NCBI GenBank assembly: GCA_031769625.1
Contig: JAUIMM010000699.1
Span: forward strand, 434,001 to 498,000
DNA from: Taudactylus pleione
Taxonomy: Eukaryota; Chordata; Amphibia; Anura; Myobatrachidae
Direction of reading: 5' to 3'
DNA length: 64,000 nt
Made by a program: the position numbers and the translations under genes. Positions 14,301 through 27,200 of the stretch are shown here, piece after piece. The notes below the pieces were generated by a model. The model did not search any database. It was not told the origin of the DNA and saw only the letters and a program-made list of their open reading frames with translations. Every line of letters starts with the position of its first letter. Within the stretch, counting starts at the first letter, position 1.

Positions 14301-17300
14301 AATGCATTTTGGCCTAAAACGAGCATTTGCTGTTTTTTCTTAAATGCAACATGGGAGAAAAACCATTTCACATCACATTTGTGGGTCTTGGTCTTCAACA
14401 CATTCGGTGAAATTTTGAGCTGTCTGTGTTTGCTACAAGAGGAGATATCACAAAGTATGCGCTTTTGTTGTTTCCATTGCTTTCAATACATTTTGGCCTA
14501 AAACGAGCATTTGATGTTTTCTCTTAAATACAACATGGGAGAAAAACCATTTCACATCACATTTGTGGGTCTTGTTCTTCAACACATTTGGTGAAATTTT
14601 GAGCTGTCTGTGTTTGCTACAAGAGGAGATATCACAAAGTATGCGCTTTTGTTGTTTCCATTGCTTTCAATGCATTTTGGCCTAAAATGAGCATTTGATG
14701 TTTTTTCTTAAATGCAATATGGGAGAAAAACCATTTCACATCACATTTGTGGGTCTTGGTCTTCAACACATTTGGTGAAATTTTGAGCTGTCTGTGTTTG
14801 CTACAAGAGGAGATATCACAAAGTATGCGCTTTTGTTGTTTTCATTGCTTTCAATACATTTTGGCCTAAAATGAGCATTTGCTGTTTTCTCTTAAATACA
14901 ACATGGGAGAAAAACCATTTCACATCACATTTGTGGGTCTTGGTCTTCAACACATTTGGTGAAATTTTGAGCTGTCTGTGTTTGCTACAAGAGGAGATAT
15001 CACAAAGTATGCGCTTTTGTTGTTTCCATTGCTTTCAATGCATTTTGGCCTAAAATGAGCATTTGCTGTTTTTACTTAAATGCAACATGGGAGAAAAACC
15101 ATTTCACATCACATTTGTGGGTCTTGGTCTTCAACACATTTGGTGAAATTTTGAGCTGTCTGTGTTTGCTACAAGAGGAGATATCACAAACTATGCGCTT
15201 TTGTTGTTTCCATTGCTTTCAATGCGTTTTGGCCTAAAACGAGCATTTGCTGTTTTCTCTTAAATACAACATGGGAGAAAAACCATTTCACATCACATTT
15301 GTGGGTCTTATTCTTCAACACATTTGGTGAAATTTTGAGCTGCCTGTGTTTGCTACAAGAGGAGATATCACAAACTATGCGCTTTTGTTGTTTCCATTGC
15401 TTTCAATGCATTTTGGCCTAAAACGTGCATTTGCTGTTTTCTCTTAAACGCAACATGGGAGAAAAACTATTTCACATCACATTTGTGGGTCTTGGTCTTC
15501 AACACATTTGTTGAAATTTTGAGATGTCTGTGTTAGCTACAAGAGGAGATATCACAAAGTATGTGCTTTTGTTGTTTTCATTGCTTTCAATGCATTTTGG
15601 CCTAAAATGAGCATTTGCTGTTTTCTCTTAAACGCAACATGGGAGAAAAACCGTTTCACATCAAATTTGTGGGTCTTGTTCTTCAAAACATTCGGTGAAA
15701 TTTTGAGCTGTCTGTGTTTGCTACAAGAGGAGATATCACAAACTATGCGCATTTGTTGTTTCCATTGCTTTCAATACATTTTGGCCTAAAATGAGCATTT
15801 GCTGTTTTCTCTTAAACGCAACATGGGAGAAAACCATTTCACATCACATTTGTGGGTCTTGTTCTTCAACACATTCAGTGAAATTTTGAGCTGTCTGTTT
15901 GCTACAAGAGGAGATATAACAAAGTATGCGCTATTGTTGTTTCCATTGCTTTCAATGCATTTTGGCCTAAAACGAGCATTTGCTGTTTTTTCTTAAATGC
16001 AACATGGGAGAAAAACCATTTCACATCACATTTGTGGGTCTTGGTCTTCAACACATTCGGTGAAATTTTGAGCTGTCTGTGTTTGCTACAAGAGGAGATA
16101 TCACAAAGTATGCGCTTTTGTTGTTTCCATTGCTTTCAATGCATTTTGGCCTAAAACGAGCATTTGCTGTTTTTTCTTAAACGCAACATGGGAGAAAAAC
16201 CATTTTACATCACATTTGTGGGTCTTGTTCTTCAACATATTCGGTGAAATTTTGAGCTGTCTGTGTTTGCTACAAGAGGAGATATCACAAAGTATGCGCT
16301 TTTGTTGTTTCCATTGCTTTCAATACATTTTGGCCTAAAACGAGCATTTGCTGTTTTCTCTTAAATACAACATGGGAGAAAAACCATTTCATATCACATT
16401 TGTGGGTCTTGTTCTTCAACACATTTGGTGAAATTTTGAGCTGTCTGTGTTTGCTACAAGAGGAGATATCACAAACTATGCGCTTTTGTTGTTTCCATTG
16501 CTTTCAATGCATTTTGACCTAAAACGAGCATTTGCTGTTTTTTCTTAAATGCAACATGGGAGAAAAACCATTTCACATCACCTTTGTGGGTCTTGGTCTT
16601 CAACACATTCGGTGAAATTTTGAGTTGTCTGTGTTTGCTACAAGAGGAGATATCACAAAGTATGCGCTTTTGTTGTTTCCATTGCTTTCAATGCATTTTG
16701 GCCTAAAACGAGCATTTGCTGTTTTTTCTTAAACGCAACATGGGAGAAAAACCATTTCACATCACATTTGTGGGTCTTGTTCTTCAACACATTCGGTGAA
16801 ATTTTGAGCTGTCTGTTTGATACAAGAGGAGATATCACAAAGTATGCGCTTTTGTTGTTTCCATTCCTTTCAATGCATTTTGGCCTAAAATGAGCATTTG
16901 ATGTTTTTTCTTAAATGCAATATGGGAGAAAAACCATTTCACATCACATTTGTGGGTCTTGGTCTTCAACACATTTGGTGAAATTTTGAGCTGTCTGTGT
17001 TTGCTACAAGAGGAGATATCACAAAGTATGCGCTTTTGTTGTTTTCATTGCTTTCAATACATTTTGGCCTAAAACGAGCATTTGCTGTTTTCTCTTAAAT
17101 ACAACATTGGAGAAAAACCATTTCACATCACATTTGTGGGTCTTGGTCTTCAACACATTTGGTGAAATTTTGAGCTGTCTGTGTTTGCTACAAGAGGAGA
17201 TATCACAAAGTATGCACTTTTCTTGTTTCCATTGCTTTCAATGCATTTTGGCCTAAAATGAGCATTTGCTGTTTTTACTTAAATGCAACATGGGAGAAAA

Positions 17301-19800
17301 ACCATTTCACATCACATTTGTGGGTCTTGGTCTTCAACACATTTGGTGAAATTTTGAGCTGTCTGTGTTTGCTACAAGAGGAGATATCACAAACTATGCG
17401 CTTTTGTTGTTTCCATTGCTTTCAATGCGTTTTGGCCTAAAATGAGCATTTGCTGTTTTCTCTTAAATACAACATGGGAGAAAAACCATTTCACATCACA
17501 TTTGTGGGTCTTATTCTTCAACACATTTTGTGAAATTTTGAGCTGTCTGTGTTTGCTACAAGAGGAGATATCACAAACTATGCGCTTTTGTTGTTTCCAT
17601 TGCTTTCAATGCATTTTGGCCTAAAACGTGCATTTGCTGTTTTCTCTTAAACGCAACATGGGAGAAAAACTATTTCACATCACATTTGTGGGTCTTGGTC
17701 TTCAACACATTTGTTGAAATTTTGAGATGTCTGTGTTAGCTACAAGAGGAGATATCACAAAGTATGCGCTTTTGTTGTTTTCATTGCTTTCAATGCATTT
17801 TTGCCTAAAATGAGCATTTGCTGTTTTCTCTTAAACGCAACATGGGAGAAAAACCGTTTCACATCAAATTTGTGGGTCTTGTTCTTCAAAACATTCGGTG
17901 AAATTGTGAGCTGTCTGTGTTTGCTACAAGAGGAGATATCACAAATTATGCGCTTTTGTTGTTTCCATTGCTTTCAATACATTTTGGCCTAAAATGAGCA
18001 TTTGCTGTTTTCTCTTAAACGCAACATGGGAGAAAAACCATTTCACATCACATTTGTGGGTCTTGTTCTTCAACACATTCAGTGAAATTTTGAGCTGTCT
18101 GTTTGCTACAAGAGGAGATATCACAAAGTATGCGCTTTTGTTGTTTCCATTGCTTTCAATGCATTTTGGCCTAAAACGAGCATTTGCTGTTTTTTCTTAA
18201 ATGCAACATGGGAGAAAAACCATTTCACATCACATTTGTGGGTCTTGGTCTTCAACACATTCGGTGAAATTTTGAGCTGTCTGTGTTTGCTACAAGAGGA
18301 GATATCACAAAGTATGTGCTTTTGTTGTTTCCATTGCTTTCAATGCATTTTGGCCTAAAACGAGCATTTGCTGTTTTTTCTTAAATGCAACATGGGAGAA
18401 AAACCATTTTACATCACATTTGTGGGTCTTGGTCTTCAACACCTATTTTTTTAATTTTGAGCTGTCTGTGTTTGCTACAAGAGGAAATATCTCAAAGAAT
18501 GCGCTTCTGTTGTTTCCATTTCTTTCAATGCGTTTTGGCCTAAAACGAGCATTTGCTGTTTTCTCTTAAATACAACATGGGAGAAAAACCATTTCATATC
18601 ACATTTGTGGGTCTTGTTCTTCAACACATTCGGTGAAATTTTGAGCTGTCTGTTTGATACAAGAGGAGATATCACAAAGTATGCCCTTTTGTTGTTTTCA
18701 TTGCTTTCAATGCATTTTGGCCTAAAACAACCATTTGCTGTTTTCTCTTCAACGCAACATGGGAGAAAAACCTTTTCACATCACATTTCTGGTTCTTGTT
18801 CTTCAACACATTCGGTGAAATTTTGAGCTGTCTGTGTTTGCTACAAGAGGAGATATCACAAAGTATGCGCTTTTGTTGTTTTCATTGCTTTCAATACATT
18901 TTGGCCTAAAACGAGCATTTGTTGTTTTCTCTTAAATACAACATGGGAGAAAAACCATTTCACATCACATTTGTGGGTCTTGTTCTTCAACACATTCGGT
19001 GAAATTTTGAGCTGTCTGTTTGATACAAGAGGAGATATCACAAAGTATGCGCTTTTGTTGTTTCCATTCCTTTCAATGCATTTTGGCCTAAAATGAGCAT
19101 TTGCTGTTTTTTCTTAAATACAACATGGGAGAAAAACCATTTCACATCACATTTGTGGGTCTTGGTCTTCAACACATTTGGTGAAATTTTGAGCTGTCTG
19201 TGTTTGCTACAAGAGGAGATATCACAAAGTATGTACTTTTGTTGTTTCCATTGCTTTCAATGCATTTTGGCCTAAAATGAGCATTTGATGTTTTTTCTTA
19301 AATGCAATATGGGAGAAAAACCATTTCACATCACATTTGTGGGTCTTGTTCTTCAACACATTCGGTGAAATTTTGAGCTGTCTGTTTGATACAAGAGGAG
19401 ATATCACAAAGTATGCCCTTTTGTTGTTTTCATTGCTTTCAATGCATTTTGGCCTAAAACAACCATTTGCTGTTTTCTCTTCAACGCAACATGGGAGAAA
19501 AACCTTTTCACATCACATTTGTGGTTCTTGTTCTTCAACACATTCGGTGAAATTTTGAGCTGTCTGTGTTTGCTAGAAGAGGAGATATCACAAAGTATGC
19601 GCTTTTGTTGTTTTCATTGCTTTCAATACATTTTGGCCTAAAACGAGCATTTGTTGTTTTCTCTTAAATACAACATGGGAGAAAAACCATTTCACATCAC
19701 ATTTGTGGGTCTTGTTCTTCAACACATTTGGTGAAATTTTGAGCTGTCTGTGTTTGCTACAAGAGGAGATATCACAAAGTATGCGCTTTTGTTGTTTTCA
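5329..19800 (+). repeat. Satellite block with irregular higher-order structure
   Basis: No single fixed higher-order period runs through this stretch. A marker unit with TTTGTTGAAATTTTGAGATG and GTGTTAGCTACAAG recurs near 5961, 8347, 9449, 10186, 13124, 15507 and 17714. The spacings are close to multiples of 184 bp (about 13, 6, 4, 16, 13 and 12 units). The unit that follows usually carries GAAAAACCGTTTCACATCAAATTTG and CAAAACATTC. This looks like repeated unequal exchange of one ancestral multi-monomer block. No gene-like sequence is seen. Confidence 0.7.
11120..12850 (+). repeat. Long-range duplicate, copy 2 (partner about 0.84-2.57 kb)
   Basis: Second copy of the block at the left end, offset by 10,282 bp (about 56 monomers), keeping the same series of private variants. 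A few point differences are visible, for example GAGAAAAAACATTTC here against GAGAAAAACCATTTC at the partner, and CAAGATGAG at about 12054. Confidence 0.75.
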
Positions 19801-22800
19801 TTGCTTTCAATACATTTTGGCCTAAAACGAGCATTTGCTGTTTTCTCTTAAATACAACATTGGAGAAAAACCATTTCACATCACATTTGTGGGTCTTGGT
19901 CTTCAACACATTTGGTGAAATTTTGAGCTGTCTGTGTTTGCTACAAGAGGAGATATCACAAAGTATGCGCTTTTGTTGTTTCCATTGCTTTCAATGCATT
20001 TTGGCCTAAAATGAGCATTTGCTGTTTTTACTTAAATGCAACATGGGAGAAAAACCATTTCACATCACATTTGTGGGTCTTGGTCTTCAACACATTTGGT
20101 GAAATTTTGAGCTGTCTGTGTTTGCTACAAGAGGAGATATCACAAACTATGTGCTTTTGTTGTTTCCATTGCTTTCAATGCGTTTTGGCCTAAAACGAGC
20201 ATTTGCTGTTTTCTCTTAAATACAACATGGGAGAAAAACCATTTCACATCACATTTGTGGGTCTTATTCTTCAACACATTTGGTGAAATTTTGAGCTGTC
20301 TGTGTTTGCTACAAGAGGAGATATCACAAACTATGCGCTTTTGTTGTTTCCATTGCTTTCAATGCATTTTGGCCTAAAACGTGCATTTGCTGTTTTCTCT
20401 TAAACGCAACATGGGAGAAAAACTATTTCACATCACATTTGTGGGTCTTGGTCTTCAACACATTTGTTGAAATTTTGAGATGTCTGTGTTAGCTACAAGA
20501 GGAGATATCACAAAGTATGCGCTTTTGTTGTTTTCATTGCTTTCAATGCATTTTTGCCTAAAATGAGCATTTGCTGTTTTCTCTTAAACGCAACATGGGA
20601 GAAAAACCGTTTCACATCAAATTTGTGGGTCTTGTTCTTCAAAACATTCGGTGAAATTTTGAGCTGTCTGTGTTTGCTACAAGAGGAGATATCACAAACT
20701 ATGCGCTTTTGTTGTTTCCATTGCTTTCAATACATTTTGGCCTAAAATGAGCATTTGCTGATTTCTCTTAAACGCAACATGGGAGAAAAACCATTTCACA
20801 TCACATTTGTGGGTCTTGTTCTTCAACACATTCAGTGAAATTTTGAGCTGTCTGTTTGCTACAAGAGGAGATATCACAAAGTATGCGCTTTTGTTGTTTC
20901 CATTGCTTTCAATGCATTTTGGCCTAAAACGAGCATTTGCTGTTTTTTCTTAAATGCAACATGGGAGAAAAACCATTTCACATCACATTTGTGGGTCTTG
21001 GTCTTCAACACATTCGGTGAAATTTTGAGCTGTCTGTGTTTGCTACAAGAGGAGATATCACAAAGTATGTGCTTTTGTTGTTTCCATTGCTTTCAATGCA
21101 TTTTGGCCTAAAACGAGCATTTGCTGTTTTTTCTTAAACGCAACATGGGAGAAAAACCATTTTACATCACATTTGTGGGTCTTGGTCTTCAACACATTTT
21201 TTTAAATTTTGAGCTGTCTGTGTTTGCTACAAGAGGAGATATCTCAAAGAATGCGCTTCTGTTGTTTCCATTTCTTTCAATGCGTTTTGGCCTAAAACGA
21301 GCATTTGCTGTTTTCTCTTAAATACAACATGGGAGAAAAACCATTTCATATCACATTTGTGGGTCTTGTTCTTCAACACATTCGGTGAAATTTTGAGCTG
21401 TCTGTTTGATACAAGAGGAGATATCACAAAGTATGCGCTTTTGTTGTTTTCATTGCTTTCAATGCATTTTGGCCTAAAACAACCATTTGCTGTTTTCTCT
21501 TCAACGCAACATGGGAGAAAAACCTTTTCACATCACATTTGTGGGTCTTTTTCTTCAACACATTCGGTGAAATTTTGAGCTGTCTGTGTTTGCTACAAGA
21601 GGAGATATCACAAAGTATGCGCTTTTGTTGTTTTCATTGCTTTCAATACATTTTGGCCTAAAACGAGCATTTGTTGTTTTCTCTTAAATACAACATTGGA
21701 GAAAAACCATTTCACATCACATTTGTGGGTCTTGGTCTTCAACACATTTGGTGAAATTTTGAGCTGTCTGTGTTTGCTACAAGAGGAGATATCACAAAGT
21801 ATGTACTTTTGTTGTTTCCATTGCTTTCAATGCATTTTGGCCTAAAATGAGCATTTGATGTTTTTCTTAAATGCAATATGGGAGAAAAACCATTTCACAT
21901 CACATTTGTGGGTCTTGGTCTTCAACACATTTGGTGAAATTTTGAGCTGTCTGTGTTTGCTACAAGAGGAGATATCACAAAGTATGCGCTTTTGTTGTTT
22001 TCATTGCTTTCAATACATTTTGGCCTAAAACGAGCATTTGCTGTTTTCTCTTAAATACAACATTGGAGAAAAACCATTTCACATCACATTTGTGGGTCTT
22101 GGTCTTCAACACATTTGGTGAAATTTTGAGCTGTCTGTGTTTGCTACAAGAGGAGATATCACAAAGTATGCGCTTTTGTTGTTTCCATTGCTTTCAATGC
22201 ATTTTGGCCTAAAATGAGCATTTGCTGTTTTTACTTAAATGCAACATGGGAGAAAAACCATTTCACATCTCATTTGTGGGTCTTGGTCTTCAACACATTT
22301 GGTGAAATTTTGAGCTGTCTGTGTTTGCTACAAGAGGAGATATCACAAACTATGCGCTTTTGTTGTTTCCATTGCTTTCAATGCGTTTTGGCCTAAAACG
22401 AGCATTTGCTGTTTTCTCTTAAATACAACATGGGAGAAAAACCATTTCACATCACATTTGTGGGTCTTATTCTTCAACACATTTGGTGAAATTTTGAGCT
22501 GTCTGTGTTTGCTACAAGAGGAGATATCACAAACTATGCGCTTTTGTTGTTTCCATTGCTTTCAATGCATTTTGGCCTAAAACGTGCATTTGCTGTTTTC
22601 TCTTAAACGCAACATGGGAGAAAAACTATTTCACATCACATTTGTGGGTCTTGGTCTTCAACACATTTGTTGAAATTTTGAGATGTCTGTGTTAGCTACA
22701 AGAGGAGATATCACAAAGTATGCGCTTTTGTTGTTTTCATTGCTTTCAATGCATTTTTGCCTAAAATGAGCATTTGCTGTTTTCTCTTAAACGCAACATG

Positions 22801-24206
22801 GGAGAAAAACCGTTTCACATCAAATTTGTGGGTCTTGTTCTTCAAAACATTCGGTGAAATTTTGAGCTGTCTGTGTTTGCTACAAGAGGAGATATCACAA
22901 ACTATGCGCTTTTGTTGTTTCCATTGCTTTCAATACATTTTGGCCTAAAATGAGCATTTGCTGATTTCTCTTAAACGTAACATGGGAGAAAAACCATTTC
23001 ACATCACATTTGTGGGTCTTGTTCTTCAACACATTCAGTGAAATTTTGAGCTGTCTGTTTGCTACAAGAGGAGATATCACAAAGTATGCGCTTTTGTTGT
23101 TTCCATTGCTTTCAATGCATTTTGGCCTAAAACGAGCATTTGCTGTTTTTTCTTAAATGCAACATGGGAGAAAAACCATTTCACATCACATTTGTGGGTC
23201 TTGGTCTTCAACACATTCGGTGAAATTTTGAGCTGTCTGTGTTTGCTACAAGAGGAGATATCACAAAGTATGTGCTTTTGTTGTTTCCATTGCTTTCAAT
23301 GCATTTTGGCCTAAAACGAGCATTTGCTGTTTTTTCTTAAACGCAACATGGGAGAAAAACCATTTTACATCACATTTGTGGGTCTTGGTCTTCAACACAT
23401 TTTTTTAAATTTTGAGCTGTCTGTGTTTGCTACAAGAGGAGATATCTCAAAGAATGCGCTTCTGTTGTTTCCATTTCTTTCAATGCGTTTTGGCCTAAAA
23501 CGAGCATTTGCTGTTTTCACTTAAATACAACATGGGAGAAAAACCATTTCATATCACATTTGTGGGTCTTGTTCTTCAACACATTCGGTGAAATTTTGAG
23601 CTGTCTGTTTGATACAAGAGGAGATATCACAAAGTATGCGCTTTTGTTGTTTTCATTGCTTTCAATGCATTTTGGCCTAAAACAACCATTTGCTGTTTTC
23701 TCTTCAACGCAACATGGGAGAAAAACCTTTTCACATCACATTTGTGGGTCTTTTTCTTCAACACATTCGGTGAAATTTTGAGCTGTCTGTGTTTGCTACA
23801 AGAGGAGATATCACAAAGTATGCGCTTTTGTTGTTTTCATTGCTTTCAATACATTTTGGCCTAAAACGAGCATTTGTTGTTTTCTCTTAAATACAACATG
23901 GGAGAAAAACCATTTCACATCACATTTGTGGGTCTTGTTCTTCAACACATTCGGTGAAATTTTGAGCTGTCTGTGTTTGCTACAAGAGGAGATATCACAA
24001 AGTATGCGCTTTTGTTGTTTCCATTGCTTTCAATGCATTTTGGCCTAAAATGAGCATTTGATGTTTTTTCTTAAATGCAATATGGGAGAAAAACCATTTC
24101 ACATCACATTTGTGGGTCTTGGTCTTCAACACATTTGGTGAAATTTTGAGCTGTCTGTGTTTGCTACAAGAGGAGATATCACAAAGTATGCGCTTTTGTT
24201 GTTTTC
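19801..24206 (+). repeat. 12-monomer higher-order repeat, 2,203 bp, two copies
   Basis: Two adjacent, almost identical copies lie at 19801-22003 and 22004-24206. Matching landmarks fall exactly 2,203 bp apart: TTTTTACTTAAATGC units at 20011 and 22214, GCTGATTTCTCTTAAACG at about 20757 and 22960, the TTTTTTTAAATTTTGAG unit at about 21197 and 23400, and GATACAAGAGG units at about 21407 and 23610. Only scattered substitutions and one-base run changes separate them, for example ACTATGTGC against ACTATGCGC. Confidence 0.88.
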
Positions 24207-27200
24207 ATTGCTTTCAATACATTTTGGCCTAAAACGAGCATTTGCTGTTTTCTCTTAAATACAACATGGGAGAAAAACCATTTCACATCACATTTGTGGG
24301 TCTTGGTCTTCAACACATTTGGTGAAATTTTGAGCTGTCTGTGTTTGCTACAAGAGGAGATATCACAAAGTATGCGCTTTTGTTGTTTCCATTCCTTTCA
24401 ATGCATTTTGGCCTAAAATGAGCATTTGCTGTTTTTTCTTAAATGCAACATGGGAGAAAAACCATTTCACATCACATTTGTGGGTCTTGGTCTTCAACAC
24501 ATTTGGTGAAATTTTGAGCTGTCTGTGTTTGCTACAAGAGGAGATATCACAAACAATGCGCTTTTGTTGTTTCCATTGCTTTCAATGCGTTTTGGCCTAA
24601 AACGAGCATTTGCTGTTTTCTCTTAAATACAACATGGGAGAAAAACCATTTCACATCACATTTGTGGGTCTTATTCTTCAACACATTTGGTGAAATTTTG
24701 AGCTGTCTGTGTTTGCTACAAGAGGAGATATCACAAACTATGCGCTTTTGTTGTTTCCATTGCTTTCAATGCATTTTCACCTAAAACGTGCATTTGCTGT
24801 TTTCTCTTAAACGCAACATGGGAGAAAAACGATTTCACATCACATTTGTGGGTCTTGGTCTTCAACACATTTGTTGAAATTTTGAGATGTCTGTGTTAGC
24901 TACAAGAGGAGATATCACAAAGTATGCGCTTTTGTTGTTTTCATTGCTTTCAATGCATTTTGGCCTAAAATGAGCATTTGCTGTTTTCTCTTAAACACAA
25001 CATGGGAGAAAAACCATTTCACATCAAATTTGTGGGTCTTGTTCTTCAAAACATTCAGTGAAATTTTGAGCTGTCTGTGTTTGCTACAAGAGGAGATATC
25101 ACAAACTATGCGCTTTTGTTGTTTCCATTGCTTTCAATACATTTTGGCCTAAAATGAGCATTTGCTGTTTTCTCTTAAATACAACATGGGAGAAAAACCA
25201 TTTCACATTACATTTGTGGGTCTTGTTCTTCAACACATTCGGTGAAATTTTGAGCTGTCTGTTTGCTACAAGAGGAGATATCACAAAGTATGCGCTTTTG
25301 TTGTTTCCATTGCTTTCAATGCATTTTGGCCTAAAACAAGCAATTGCTGTTTTTCTTAAATGCAAAATGAGAGAAAAACCATTTCACATCACATTTGTTG
25401 GTCTTGGTCTTCAACACATTCGGTGAAATTTTGAGCTGTCTGTGTTTGCTACAAGAGGAGATATCACAAAGTATGCGCTTTTGTTGTTTCCATTGCTTTC
25501 AATGCATTTTGGCCTAAAACGAGCATTTGCTGTTTTTTCTTAAATGCAACATGGGAGAAAAACCATTTTACATCACATTTGTGGGTCTTGGTCTTCAACA
25601 CATTTTTTTAAATTTTGAGCTGTCTGTGTTTGCTACAAGAGGAGATATCTCAAAGTATGCGCTTTTGTTGTTTCCATTGCTTTCAATGCATTTTGGCCTA
25701 AAACGAGCAGTTGATGTTTTTTCTTAAACGCAACATGGGAGAAAAACCATTTTACATCACATTTGTGGGTCTTGTTCTTCAACACATTCGGTGAAATTTT
25801 GAGCTGTCTGTTTGATACAAGAGGAGATATCACAAAGTATGCGCTTTTGTTGTTTTCATTGCTTTCAATGCATTTTGGCCTAAAACAACCATTTGCTGTT
25901 TTCTCTTCAACGCAACATGGGAGAAAAACCTTTTCACATCACATTTGTGGGTCTTGGTCTTCAACACATTCGGTGAAATTTTGAGCTGTCTGTGTTTGCT
26001 ACAAGAGGAGATATCACAAAGTATGCGCTTTTGTTGTTTCCATTGCTTTCAATACATTTTGGCCTAAAACGAGCATTTGTTGTTTTCTCTTAAATACAAC
26101 ATGGGAGAAAAACCATTTCACATCACATTTCTGGGTCTTGTTCTTCACCACATTCGGTGAAATTTTGAGCTGTCTGTGTTTGCTACAAGAGGAGATATCA
26201 CAAAGTATGCGCTTTTGTTGTTTCCATTGCTTTCAATGCATTTTGGCCTAAAATGAGCATTTGATGTTTTTTCTTAAATGCAATATGGGAGAAAAACCAT
26301 TTCACATCACATTTGTGGGTCTTGGTCTTCAACACATTTGGTGAAATTTTGAGCTGTCTGTGTTTGCTACAAGAGGAGATATCACAAAGTATGCGCTTTT
26401 GTTGTTTTCATTGCTTTCATTACATTTTGACCTAAAACGAGCATTTGATGTTTTCTCTTAAATACAACATGGGAGAAAAACCATTTCACATCACATTTGT
26501 GGGTCTTGGTCTTCAACACATTTGGTGAAATTTTGAGCTGTCTGTGTTTGCTACAAGAGGAGATATCACAAAGTATGCGCTTCTGTTGTTTCCATTCCTT
26601 TCAATGCATTTTGGCCTAAAATGAGCATTTGCTGTTTTTTCTTAAATGCAACATGGGAGAAAAACCATTTCACATCACATTTGTGGGTCTTGGTCTTCAA
26701 CACATTTGGTGAAATTTTGAGCTGTCTGTGTTTGCTACAAGAGGAGATATCACAAAGAATGCGCTTCTGTTGTTTCCATTTCTTTCAATGCGTTTTGGCC
26801 TAAAACGAGCATTTGCTGTTTTCTCTAAAATACAACATGGGAGAAAAACCATTTCATATCACATTTGTGGGTCTTGTTCTTCAACACATTCGGTGAAATT
26901 TTGAGCTGTCTGTTTGATACAAGAGGAGATATCACAAAGTATGCGCTTTTGTTGTTTTCATTGCTTTCAATGCATTTTGGCCTAAAACAACCATTTGCTG
27001 TTTTCTCTTCAACGCAACATGGGAGAAAAACCTTTTCACATCACATTTGTGGGTCTTGTTCTTCAACACATTCGGTGAAATTTTGAGCTGTCTGTGTTAG
27101 CTACAAGAGGAGATATCACAAAGTATGCGCTTTTGTTGTTTTCATTGCTTTCAATACATTTTGGCCTAAAACGAGCATTTGTTGTTTTCTCTTAAATACA